From: CAYVQF01 sp964454015
Lineage (GTDB): Bacteria > Myxococcota_A > Bradymonadia > UBA4248
Direction of reading: 5' to 3'
DNA: 54,877 nt
Assembly: GCA_964454015.1 (NCBI GenBank)
Contig: CAYVQF010000037.1
Span: forward strand, 1-54,877
Position numbers and translations under genes: made by a program. Below are positions 1 to 9,307 of the stretch, one piece after another (within the stretch, counting starts at the first letter, position 1; every line of letters starts with the position of its first letter). The notes under the pieces were generated by a model. It was given only the letters and a program-made list of their open reading frames with translations. It did not search any database and was not told the origin of the DNA.

Positions 1-36
1 CTTGGTTCTCCAAGAACAACGGGGTTTTTTTCTTTT
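1..36 (+). terminator. Possible rho-independent terminator of a gene left of the window
   Basis: A short inverted repeat (CTTGG/CCAAG at 1-5 and 10-14, or alternatively GTTCT/AGAAC at 5-9 and 13-17) is followed by GGGG and a T-rich tract at 25-36. This looks like the tail of a plus-strand intrinsic terminator, but the 5' part is cut by the window edge and the hairpin is not directly adjacent to the T tract. Nothing else is recognised in the first 146 bases except the hairpin at 91-114. Confidence 0.3.
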
Positions 37-90
37 CTTGACCGTGGATCAGGGGGCACGGGCATCGCTGGCGCGAGATCGGCTTCGTCC

Positions 91-114
91 GTGGCGCCGC
101 GCGGGCGGCGCCAC
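91..114 (-). terminator. Hairpin at the 3' end of the V-ATPase operon
   Basis: This is a perfect 10-bp GC-rich inverted repeat (arms 91-100 and 105-114, loop GCGG). It lies 32 nt beyond the stop codon of the last gene of the minus-strand ATPase operon. There is no U tract on the minus strand, so it could be a non-canonical terminator or a 3'-end protecting stem rather than a classical intrinsic terminator. Confidence 0.4.
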
Positions 115-146
115 AAAGGACGCGTCCCGTGTCGCGGACGTGGATC

Positions 147-611
147 CTAGCCAAAGAGCATCAGGGCCGAGAAGGCGAAGGCGAGGATGGCGTAGAACTC
201 GGGGAGAACGGCCAGCAGCATGACCTGGCCGAGGTTCATGCGCCCTTGGTTGATGGACTTGATCCCGGCAGCACAGACCGATCCTTGGTACCAGCCGGAG
301 AAGAGGCAGGCGATCCCGGTGATGAGACCCGAGGCGAAGACCACGAGGGGGTTGAAGCCATCGGTCGCCATGTACTGGAGGCAGAGGAAGCCGACGGCGA
401 AGGAGTAGAGGCCCTGGGTACCGGGCAGCACCGAGACGGCGATGCCTTGGTTGCGCTTTTCGTCCTTCATACCGGTGACGGCGCTACCGCCGACGGCCAA
501 GCCAATGGCCGATCCCGACAGACCGAGGCCCAGCAAGCCCAGCCCCAAGTAGGCCAAGAACATGGACCAATTAAAACCCTGGAGCGCAATTTCGGGGACA
601 GTAGAAGTCAT
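147..611 (-). CDS. atpK: V/A-type ATPase proteolipid subunit K (c-ring)
   Basis: This 154-aa duplicated two-hairpin proteolipid has four transmembrane helices and forms the membrane rotor ring of a V/A-type ATPase. The ion-binding glutamate is in the second hairpin (LPEFYAIL, E138). The first hairpin has LPGTQGLY (L62, T65, Q66, Y69) and the loop before helix 4 has SGWYQGSV (Q109). Together these match the sodium ligands of Enterococcus hirae NtpK (L61, T64, Q65, Q110, E139), so a Na+-coupled ring is a reasonable inference, though not proven. The ATG is preceded by a perfect GGAGG (621-625) that lies over the stop codon region of subunit I, suggesting translational coupling. It is the last gene of the operon, as in Chlamydia and Bacteroides. 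Confidence 0.95.
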   Translation of the reverse strand: MTSTVPEIALQGFNWSMFLAYLGLGLLGLGLSGSAIGLAVGGSAVTGMKDEKRNQGIAVSVLPGTQGLYSFAVGFLCLQYMATDGFNPLVVFASGLITGIACLFSGWYQGSVCAAGIKSINQGRMNLGQVMLLAVLPEFYAILAFAFSALMLFG

Positions 612-616
612 TAGGA

Positions 617-2443
617 TCAGCCTCCTTTACCAGACCGTTGGAAGGGGCGGTAGGCTTCGCCACCGCCCTCGAAAAATTTGCCGAAGAACTCGAGAAACTG
701 CAGGCGGGCCGGGTGAACCACGGCGCCGATGGTTGCCATGACGAAGTTGAAGCTGTGCCCGAAGAGCAGAATGAGGGCCGCGCCGATGACACCGCCCACG
801 GAGGGAACACCTGCGTAGACGGTCATGGCGATGATGTTGACGACCTGGGCGATGATGCCCGAAGAGAGGCCGAGGCCGAAGATACGGGCGTAACTCATGA
901 CGTCGCCGAAGAGGCTGGTGATGTTGTAGAGGGCCCAGGCCCCTCCGCCCAACCGCTTGCCCAGCCGTGGGCTGGGGCTGTTGAAGAGGAAGACCACGGC
1001 GACCGCTGCGAGGAAGAGCCAGACGTTGTCGAGGGCGACCCAGACGCCAATGCCAGGCAACAAGGCGAGCCAGCCCAGGGTGCCCAGGGCGCTCTGCATT
1101 TCGCCGAGCAAGAGGCGGCGCACCAAGCGCACCACCATCCCCACGCTGAGTTGGAAGACGCCGAAGGCCAAGGCCGTGTAAAAGAATTTGTCGGGTTCGA
1201 CGCTGAGCACTGACAGCGGCACGAGGAAGGTGTTTTGCTGCACCACGGCCAGCTCATAGAGGGCGATGCCGAAGAAGTTGCCGAGCAAGAGGCCCACGAG
1301 CATGGTGGAGACGCCCAGGGTCTGGAGGAGGCGAAAGACCTTGTTGCCTTCGCCGCTGGTCATGCCCAGTTTCTGCCGGCCCCAGGTAGCGGCGCCGAAG
1401 AGGACCAGGCCATAACCGGCGTCGCCGAGGCAGAAGCCGAAGAAGATGGCCATGAAGGGGGCGATGAGCCAGGTCGGATCGGCTTCGCGGTAATGGGGGA
1501 GCTGGAAGGCCTTGAGCAGGGGCTCGAAGAAGCGGACCAGCGGTCCGTTCTTCAGCGCGATGGGGGGGACGTCATCGGGGGCGGGCTCCTCGATCAAGAG
1601 GGCGCCACGGGCGGCGACCACGGCCTCCTTGATGGTCTCAGTCTGTTCGCTTGGGCACCACCCGGTCACGGAGAAGAGGGCCTGGTGATCGCCGCTGCGC
1701 CGCTTGGCGTCGCTCATGGCGATCTCGTCTTGGAGGCGCGCCTCTTCCTCGGCGAGGGCGGGCAGGCGGGTGCTCAGAGCGGCGATTTTGGCCGTGACTT
1801 CGGCAGCTTCCTCTTGGCGGCGGTTGAGGTCGGCCGTGATGACCGCCGCGGGGCGCGCTGGCACCTCGATGGGCTCACCGTCGAGCTCGGGGAGCTCGCC
1901 GAAGGAGGCGATGAGGTAGCCGCTGCGCCCTTTGGCCAGGGCGCCGAGGTCGACGCGTTGGCCCGCGACGCCCTCAGGCAGGGTGACGTTCTTGAGGGCG
2001 GCGCTGCGGAGGGCATAGACGCGGAGCTTCAGCCCGTGCTCCTGGAGCAGGGCGAGGTCGGCTGCACAGATCTCCCCCCAGGCTTCGGCGGCCGTGGCTT
2101 CCTTGGCCAGGGCGTTGAGCCGCAGCTCCAACTCTGCCTTGCGGTTGAGGGCGGCGTCGCACGCTTGGATGACTTGAGGCGCCGTGAGGGAGGCCACGTC
2201 GGGATCGCCCGGCGTAGGCGCCTGTTGGCCCTTGGCGGTGGCGGCGGCGACTTGGACCAAGGCGGCTTTGCAGCGCCGCAAGGTGGCCAGTCGGGTCGCG
2301 AGCTCGGCCGGCGCCTCATCACTGCTGTCGTGACGCTGGGCCACCAGGTGTATCGCGCCGAGGGCTTGCAGGCGTTCCAGCAGGGCATGGCGCTCGGCCA
2401 CGGGACCGATCACGGAGAGGCGTTTCATTGGGACTATGGCCAC
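617..2443 (-). CDS. atpI: V/A-type ATPase subunit I (a-subunit homologue)
   Basis: This 608-aa stator subunit has a cytoplasmic coiled-coil half (about residues 1-320) followed by a multi-spanning membrane half that forms the ion half-channels next to the K ring. The motif SYARIFGLGLSSG holds the essential arginine (R520), aligned with the SYLRLWALSLAHAQ motif of eukaryotic subunit a. The C-terminus keeps the conserved VHPARLQFLEFFGKFFEGGG, with a second Arg at R580. The start is GTG at 2443-2441, with GGAGG 5 nt upstream. An ATG five codons later is the alternative but lies about 20 nt from the Shine-Dalgarno. One base separates it from the stop of subunit D. Confidence 0.95.
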   Translation of the reverse strand: MAIVPMKRLSVIGPVAERHALLERLQALGAIHLVAQRHDSSDEAPAELATRLATLRRCKAALVQVAAATAKGQQAPTPGDPDVASLTAPQVIQACDAALNRKAELELRLNALAKEATAAEAWGEICAADLALLQEHGLKLRVYALRSAALKNVTLPEGVAGQRVDLGALAKGRSGYLIASFGELPELDGEPIEVPARPAAVITADLNRRQEEAAEVTAKIAALSTRLPALAEEEARLQDEIAMSDAKRRSGDHQALFSVTGWCPSEQTETIKEAVVAARGALLIEEPAPDDVPPIALKNGPLVRFFEPLLKAFQLPHYREADPTWLIAPFMAIFFGFCLGDAGYGLVLFGAATWGRQKLGMTSGEGNKVFRLLQTLGVSTMLVGLLLGNFFGIALYELAVVQQNTFLVPLSVLSVEPDKFFYTALAFGVFQLSVGMVVRLVRRLLLGEMQSALGTLGWLALLPGIGVWVALDNVWLFLAAVAVVFLFNSPSPRLGKRLGGGAWALYNITSLFGDVMSYARIFGLGLSSGIIAQVVNIIAMTVYAGVPSVGGVIGAALILLFGHSFNFVMATIGAVVHPARLQFLEFFGKFFEGGGEAYRPFQRSGKGG

Positions 2444-2444
2444 A

Positions 2445-3071
2445 TCAACCTCCGCTTCCCGTGTCCATCTGGGCGGCCCGGGTGAGCTTGGCCTTGGCGA
2501 TTTTGGCGCGCACGACAGCGGCCGTCTGTTGATCGCCCAGGTAGACCCGGATGCGCCGGATATTTTCTTTGCACTCTGGGATCAGGACCTTCTCATAGAG
2601 ATTGATCCGCTGGGTGGTCTTGATGAGCTGCTCGGCCAGCGCGGCCTCTTTGCGCCGCAGCACTTTGACCTCCTCCCGAACACTGACGGCCTGGCGCCAG
2701 AGGTTGACGGCGGTGTCGAAAAAGGGCGGCGTGCCCAGCAGAGAGTAGGGCACGGTCTTGAAGTGCACCTTCTGGAAGACGGGGATCTTGACGCCCGCGA
2801 CGTTGCCGATGCTGACTTCGACTTCTTGGACCACCACCAGCGGGCGCACGGCTTCCAGCGTGGCCGCCAGCATGCCGGCGTAGGGGCGGGCATCGGCCAT
2901 CATGGCGAGGAGGGCCTCGTGCTTGCGTTCGACGACCTGCTGTACCGTTCTCACCTCGGCTTGGAGCTGTTGTTTTCTCAGCTCCAAGGTCGGTAAAAAC
3001 TCCTGGTAGAGCTGCAACGACTGTTTTTGCTCACGCAGGGTGTTCTTGTTGAGTTTGATCTTGGACGACAC
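2445..3071 (-). CDS. atpD: V/A-type ATPase subunit D (central stalk)
   Basis: This 208-aa, mostly alpha-helical protein has long N- and C-terminal coiled-coil arms. Its N-terminus (IKLNKNTLREQKQSLQLYQEFLPTLELRK, here given only in part) is typical of the NtpD family, which forms the rotating central axle inside the A3B3 head. The GTG start at 3071-3069 lies one base after the TGA of subunit B. Length and position in the operon agree with the family. The partner rotor subunit F is not encoded next to it, as in other operons of this short type. Confidence 0.93.
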   Translation of the reverse strand: MSSKIKLNKNTLREQKQSLQLYQEFLPTLELRKQQLQAEVRTVQQVVERKHEALLAMMADARPYAGMLAATLEAVRPLVVVQEVEVSIGNVAGVKIPVFQKVHFKTVPYSLLGTPPFFDTAVNLWRQAVSVREEVKVLRRKEAALAEQLIKTTQRINLYEKVLIPECKENIRRIRVYLGDQQTAAVVRAKIAKAKLTRAAQMDTGSGG

Positions 3072-3072
3072 T

Positions 3073-4379
<1,307 letters not shown>

Positions 4380-4383
<4 letters not shown>

Positions 4384-6155
4384 TGGGCGGCCCCTTCAGA
4401 CAAGAGCGTCTCGATCTCTTTCTGGTAGTCTTGGTACTCCTTGGAGTCGTCGCTGTAGTAGTTTTTCTGATAGAAAGCGTCCTGCAGCTTGGCGAAGTAC
4501 CGGCGGGCTTGGGCTTTGTTTTCGAAGGTGAAGTCGTTCTCCAAGGCGCCCCACAAGAGGAGGAAGTCGCGCTTCTGCCTTTCGATGTTCGTCGCTTTGT
4601 CCACCTTGTCGAAGGCATTTTGCTGAAGATAGACCGCGTCGAGCATCTCGCCTTTGAGGAGGGCGATCAGGTCGTCGAGGCTGATGCCCTCTTCACCGAC
4701 GACGGTCATCATGCGGCTGACGTCAGAGGCGCGGCGCAGCAGCGCCCGGGATTTGCTGACCTTGTCCGTCCACCCTTCGCCGAGGCTCTCGTTGAGGTGT
4801 GCTTCGAGCTTCTTGAGGTAGAGGGACCAGGAGTCCAGGGGATCGATGGCCGGGTAGCGGCGCTCGTCGGAGCGTTTGCGGCTCAGCCCGAGGAAGGCCG
4901 AGACCACCTTGAGGGTGGCCTGGGTGACGGGTTCCTCGAAGTTACCGCCTGCAGGGGAGACCGTGCCGATGAGGGAGACGGCGCCGCTCTCGCCGTTGTG
5001 GAGGCGGACGACACCCGCGCGCTCATAGAGGCCAGCGACGCGGCTCTCGAGGTAGGCGGGGAAGGCCTCTTCGCCGGGGATCTCTTCGAGTCGGCCCGAC
5101 ATCTCGCGCATGGCCTGGGCCCAGCGCGAGGTCGAGTCGGCGAGCAGCAGGACGTCGCGGCCCATCTGGCGGTAGTACTCGGCCAGGGTGATGCCGGTGT
5201 AGACCGAGGCGTCGCGGGCGGCGACGGGCATGGAGGAGGTGTTACAGATGATGATGGTGCGGTCCATCAAGGAGCCGCCGGTCTTGGGGTCGTCCAGCTT
5301 GGGGAACTCGGAGATGGTCTCGACGACCTCACCGGCCCGTTCGCCGCAGGCGACGACGATGACGATGTCGGCCTGGCAGTATTTGGCGAGCAGGTGCTGG
5401 AGCACGGTCTTGCCGGCGCCGAAGGGGCCAGGGATACAGGCGACGCCGCCGCGGCCGACGGGGAAGAAGGTGTCGATGACCCGGACCTTGGTGACCATCA
5501 GCTCTTGGGGGAAGAGGCGCTCCTGGAAGGCGCGGATGGCTTTCTTGACGGGCCAGGTCTGATACATGCTGACGGAGACGCGCTTGCCGGCCCGGGTTTT
5601 CAAGACGGCGATTTCATCGCGCACCTTGTAGTCGCCTTCTTTGGCGACGGATTCGACCACGGCGCTGTCGAGCATGCCGAAGGGGGCCATGATCTGGTGC
5701 TGGTAGTGGAGTTCCTGGACCCAGCCGAGCCAGGCGCCGGCCCGCACGGTGTCGCCGACCTTGGCCGTGGGGTGGAAGTGCCACTTGCGCTCGAGATCGA
5801 CCGCCGGCAGGTACTGTCCGCGCTTGAGGAAGAAACCTTGGCGGTTGTCGAGGAGCTGCAGGGGATTCTGCAGGCCGTCGTAGATCATGCTCAAAATCCC
5901 TGGGGCCAGCTCAACGGAGAGCATCTCCTGGGTGAACTCGACCTCTTGGCCGGCGGTGATCCCCCGGGTCTCTTCAAAGACCTGCAGGCTGGCGTTCCGC
6001 CCTCGGATTTTGATCACCTCTGCTTTGAGGCTCTCTTGCCCGCAGTGAACGTAGGCGACTTCATTCTGGATCAGCGTACCTTCGGGAACGTCTACGGAGA
6101 CCATATTCCCATTGACGCCGACCACCTTACCCCTGGTGCCGGGATCCTGACTCAC
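4380..6155 (-). CDS. atpA: V/A-type ATPase catalytic subunit A
   Basis: This 591-aa catalytic subunit binds and hydrolyses (or makes) ATP. It has an N-terminal barrel (about 1-75), the long non-homologous insert typical of A subunits, and the P-loop GPFGAGKT at residues 243-250. I chose the GTG at 6155-6153 as start: it overlaps the TGA of the upstream DUF2764 gene (GTGA) and has GGAGG 7 nt upstream (6163-6167). An ATG 17 codons further upstream would run into the neighbouring coding sequence without a better ribosome site. The mature N-terminus then reads (M)SQDPGTRGKVVGVNG, which fits the family. Confidence 0.95.
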
Positions 6156-6919
6156 GCGAACACCTCCAACAAGCTTTCGGGTTGTTCCGTCTCGGGCAAA
6201 CGCCACCGGTCGAGGACCATGGCGGCGGCCAAATAGGCGAGGACGGCGTCGACGCTGAAGGGGTCGATGCCGCTGATATTGTCGAAAAAGGCGAGTCGGG
6301 CCGTGTCAAGGATGCGCTCGCGATTTTGTGGATTTTCTTCTTCTTGCAGGCGCGTCATCAGGTCGTCGTGCCTGGCTGGCGCCGGTGGCTCATCGAGCTG
6401 CGCCTCAGCGCTATCGAGGTGCAGGTCCTGGGCGCGTTGCATCGCCAGGACGTTGAGGAGGGGCACCTCGAACTGGGCCCACTCGAGGAGAAAGCGGCAG
6501 CGCCGGGTCTGGCCCAGGGCGGTGACGTGGGCGTAATAGGCGCGCCACAGCGCATCGAAGGCGTAGGCGGCGCTCGTGGCGGCGCCGTCGCTGTAGCCCT
6601 CGAGGAAGTCTTCGATGAAGGAGGGGAGGTCCACGTCGACCTCGGTGTTGCGCTCGGCGAGCTCGGCGTTCGTTCCCTTGGCTTGGGGCAGCCACTCGGG
6701 TGGCAAGACGCCGCGCGCGTCGATGAGCTGGGGGCGGCCCTGGAGAGCCGCCTCGAGATTGGCGATGTCCAGCCGCAAGATGAGGGCGCTGGCCAGCTCC
6801 CAGTGGGCAGGGGTCAGCTCTTCGCGCAGGTCGGCGATCAGATCGCCCAAGGGCGCCGGCGGCGTTGCCGGGACATCGGGCAGCTCCGGCAAGGACGTCA
6901 TCAGCCTATAGTACTTCAT
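6152..6919 (-). CDS. DUF2764 protein of the V-type ATPase operon
   Basis: This 255-aa soluble protein lies between subunits E and A. It starts MKYYRLMTSLPELPD, the typical N-terminus of the DUF2764 family, which occupies the same position in V-type ATPase operons of Chlamydia, spirochaetes and Bacteroides. Its biochemical role is not established. Because these operons lack a recognisable subunit C, it has been thought a candidate C-like stalk piece, which is inference. The ATG lies two bases after the stop of subunit E with an AGGAG 9 nt upstream, and its stop overlaps the start of subunit A. Confidence 0.8.
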   Translation of the reverse strand: MKYYRLMTSLPELPDVPATPPAPLGDLIADLREELTPAHWELASALILRLDIANLEAALQGRPQLIDARGVLPPEWLPQAKGTNAELAERNTEVDVDLPSFIEDFLEGYSDGAATSAAYAFDALWRAYYAHVTALGQTRRCRFLLEWAQFEVPLLNVLAMQRAQDLHLDSAEAQLDEPPAPARHDDLMTRLQEEENPQNRERILDTARLAFFDNISGIDPFSVDAVLAYLAAAMVLDRWRLPETEQPESLLEVFA

Positions 6920-6921
6920 CG

Positions 6922-7593
6922 TCAGGCTTTCTCCTGGGACTCCTGAGTCTTTTTGGCCTTCGCCGCGGGGGCGCCAGCCTCTTGGAAGAAAGCCTGGCGG
7001 AAGCGCGGTGAGAGGAAGCGGACCAGCAATTCCCGGAAACCTTCGTCGGTGAGGTCGAAGCGGAAACCACCCTTGTCCGGGCCGATTTGGAAGCCAAAGG
7101 AGAAGCTGTCGTCGAAGGCGACCTTGACGCCCTTGTGGCCCTTCTCCTTGAGCTTGTTGACGAAGTGTCCCGCGAGCTCTTGCTGCTGGGCTGCGGGGAG
7201 GATCAGGGCGAGGTCGCTCTCCTGCAGGCCGGTCTTGGCGAAGGCGCGCACCATCTCGGTGACGGCGCTCTCGAGGAAGGTGGGCTTGGTGATGACGGCT
7301 TCAAGGGCGGCGTCCACCGTGGGGACGAGCATGCTCTTCTCGATGGCTTGGCGGAACGCGGCCAGACCGACGCGCGCGGCTTGGGCCATCTCGGCTTGCA
7401 TGGAGGTCAGGGTGCGCTCTTTCTCGGCCAGGGCTTCGGCGCGGATGCGTTCGGCGTCGCTTTTGGCCTCAGCGAGGATCTTGTCGGCTTTCTCTTTGGC
7501 TTGCGCCACCAAGGCGGCGGCTTCTTCTTCGCCGGCTTTGACGCCCTTGGCCTTGAGATCCTCGATTACCTTTTCCAGTCCGTATTGTTCCAT
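6922..7593 (-). CDS. atpE: V/A-type ATPase subunit E (peripheral stalk)
   Basis: This 223-aa protein is the first gene of the operon. The N-terminal half (about residues 1-100) is a continuous charged helix rich in Ala, Glu and Lys, as expected of the peripheral-stalk coiled coil. The C-terminal half is the globular head-binding domain. The C-terminal tail is Lys/Ala-rich (AKAKKTQESQEKA). The ATG has AAGGT 5 nt upstream. No separate G/H partner is encoded nearby; it may be elsewhere or absent. Confidence 0.88.
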   Translation of the reverse strand: MEQYGLEKVIEDLKAKGVKAGEEEAAALVAQAKEKADKILAEAKSDAERIRAEALAEKERTLTSMQAEMAQAARVGLAAFRQAIEKSMLVPTVDAALEAVITKPTFLESAVTEMVRAFAKTGLQESDLALILPAAQQQELAGHFVNKLKEKGHKGVKVAFDDSFSFGFQIGPDKGGFRFDLTDEGFRELLVRFLSPRFRQAFFQEAGAPAAKAKKTQESQEKA

Positions 7594-7702
7594 GGAGCAC
7601 CTTGCTATCCAGTCGTCAACGGCATGTCCAGATCATGCAGGACCCAGAGGGGCCAAAGGCCCCAGAAGCCGGGGAAGGTAGCTCAGAGTTCGAGAAAGCG
7701 CA

Positions 7703-7731
7703 AGCATACTCGGTGTGTGCCGTGTTGCGAA
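7703..7731 (-). promoter_or_regulatory. Candidate sigma-70 promoter of the V-ATPase operon
   Basis: On the minus strand TTCGCA (plus-strand 7726-7731) is followed after 17 bp by TATGCT (7703-7708), each matching 4 of 6 consensus bases. It would give a leader of roughly 100 nt before the subunit E start. It lies in the 292-bp divergent gap 7594-7885, in which I recognise no other feature; the promoter of the plus-strand DUF4105 gene was not identified. Confidence 0.35.
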
Positions 7732-7885
7732 ATCGTAACAGCGCCCGTGGCTGAGTTGGCGCGGGGACGGTGGGGTCGGCGCCAGGGGCGTCTTGACCAC
7801 GTTGCGTCTCGGTGGCGTCCTTGACCTGGCGAGTGGCTTTGCGCAGCTTGGCCCGGCGCAGGGTTCTTTCCGAAGAGGAGATGTC

Positions 7886-9133
7886 ATGGGACGGTTGCGT
7901 TGGCGCCGTGGGGGCGCGTTGAGCTGGGTCTTGGTGCTGGTGTGGGCGACGCTGGGCTGCGGCGAGGCGTTGGAGCCAGGGCCGTTGCCGCCGCGCTGCG
8001 CGGGGCCAGCGGCGGAGGGGCATTTCCCCGAGGGGGTCTATCTGCTGACCATGTATCCGGGCACCCAGCTCTTCTCTTACTTCGGGCACAACGGTCTCTA
8101 CGTGCGCCGAGGGGCGGTGGACACCATTTTCAACTTTGGCGCCTTCGACACCCGCGATCCCAACCTGCTCAGCGGTTTCGTGCGGGGGACGCAGGACTAC
8201 CTGTTGGCGACGCGTTCCTTTGCATCGATGATGGACCTCTATGCGAGGGAAGAGCGGACGGTGGTGGTGACGGCGCTGCATTTGCCACCGGCGGTGGAGG
8301 AGCGCTTGGTGACGCGGTTGCTCTTCGAGGCGCGCGAGGAGAACCGAGTTTACCGCTACCACTGGTTTTCGGCCAACTGTTCGACGCGGATCAGGGATCT
8401 CCTGGACCAGGTCATGGACGGGTCTTTGGCACCCCAGCATGGGGTCGAGAGCCACCGAACGCAGTACAGCGAGGTGTTGCGGCTGGTGCGTCAGGATGTT
8501 GGGGTGTGGTTTGCCTTGTCTCTGACGCTCTACCAGGGGGCGCACCGCCCCTTGACGCAGTGGGAGCTGGCCTTTTTGCCCGAGGAGCTGCGGCGCTTGG
8601 TGCTCGCTTCGACGGGTGAGGACGGGTCGCCGCTCTCGGGTGAGGAGTGCACCCTGTTGTTGGGGGCGCCCCAGCGCTCCCAGGTGCCCCGTTTCCCCGT
8701 GGCGTGGCTGGCGGCGGTGAGCCTATTGGTGAGCGGCGCTTGTGTCTGGGGGTTGCGCCGGGGGGCGGCGCGCTGGGGGCGGGTCGCGGCGGCCTTGGTC
8801 TTGGGGCTGTGGGTGAGCCTAGGGGGCCTGCTGGGGGGGCTCTCGCTGGGCTTGTGGTGGGGGCGCGCTCTGGAGATTTTCTGGGCCAATCCTCTGTTGT
8901 TGGTGATGAGCCCCGTCGGCCTGGTGGGACCGTTGCTGGCAGCCGGGTTGATTGGGGGCTGGCGCTGGTCGCGTTGGCTCAGATGGCCGCTGGCGTTGAT
9001 GCTGATGGCTCAGGCGTTGGCGCTGCTGCTGCTGCCGTGGTGGGGGTCGCCGCTGCAGATGGTGCAGGCCGCGCTGCTGTGGACGCCGGCCACGTTGGTG
9101 GCGGCGTGGGCCGTGGGGTGGCGCCGCGCCTAG
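7886..9133 (+). CDS. DUF4105 / Lnb-like membrane protein
   Basis: This 415-aa protein has an N-terminal signal or anchor segment ending in ATLGCGE (a poor lipobox). A periplasmic DUF4105 domain follows at about residues 45-260, then several hydrophobic helices from about residue 280 to the end. The DUF4105 signature is clear: YFGHNGLYV (H68), FNFGAFDTRD, and RYHWFSANCSTRIRDLLD (C165). Proteins of this architecture include Lnb, described in Bdellovibrio as an alternative lipoprotein N-acyltransferase; His and Cys are the likely catalytic residues. The function here is inferred from the family. The ATG at 7886 has AGGAG 5 nt upstream; the reading frame is open further upstream but without a ribosome site. 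Confidence 0.7.
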   Translation: MGRLRWRRGGALSWVLVLVWATLGCGEALEPGPLPPRCAGPAAEGHFPEGVYLLTMYPGTQLFSYFGHNGLYVRRGAVDTIFNFGAFDTRDPNLLSGFVRGTQDYLLATRSFASMMDLYAREERTVVVTALHLPPAVEERLVTRLLFEAREENRVYRYHWFSANCSTRIRDLLDQVMDGSLAPQHGVESHRTQYSEVLRLVRQDVGVWFALSLTLYQGAHRPLTQWELAFLPEELRRLVLASTGEDGSPLSGEECTLLLGAPQRSQVPRFPVAWLAAVSLLVSGACVWGLRRGAARWGRVAAALVLGLWVSLGGLLGGLSLGLWWGRALEIFWANPLLLVMSPVGLVGPLLAAGLIGGWRWSRWLRWPLALMLMAQALALLLLPWWGSPLQMVQAALLWTPATLVAAWAVGWRRA

Positions 9134-9307
9134 GGCGTGCGCTTGATGGCCTGCGTCTGGCGGGGCGGCGCGGCCAGCTCGCCGGGGGTGTGGCTGGCGC
9201 TGCTTGGAGGGCCAGGTGTGGCTTCCAGGGGGATGCGGGAGGTGCCGGCGTGGGTGGATCCCGAGAGAGGGGCCCTTGGGCAGAGCGCGGCCTAGGGTGT
9301 GGGCGGA

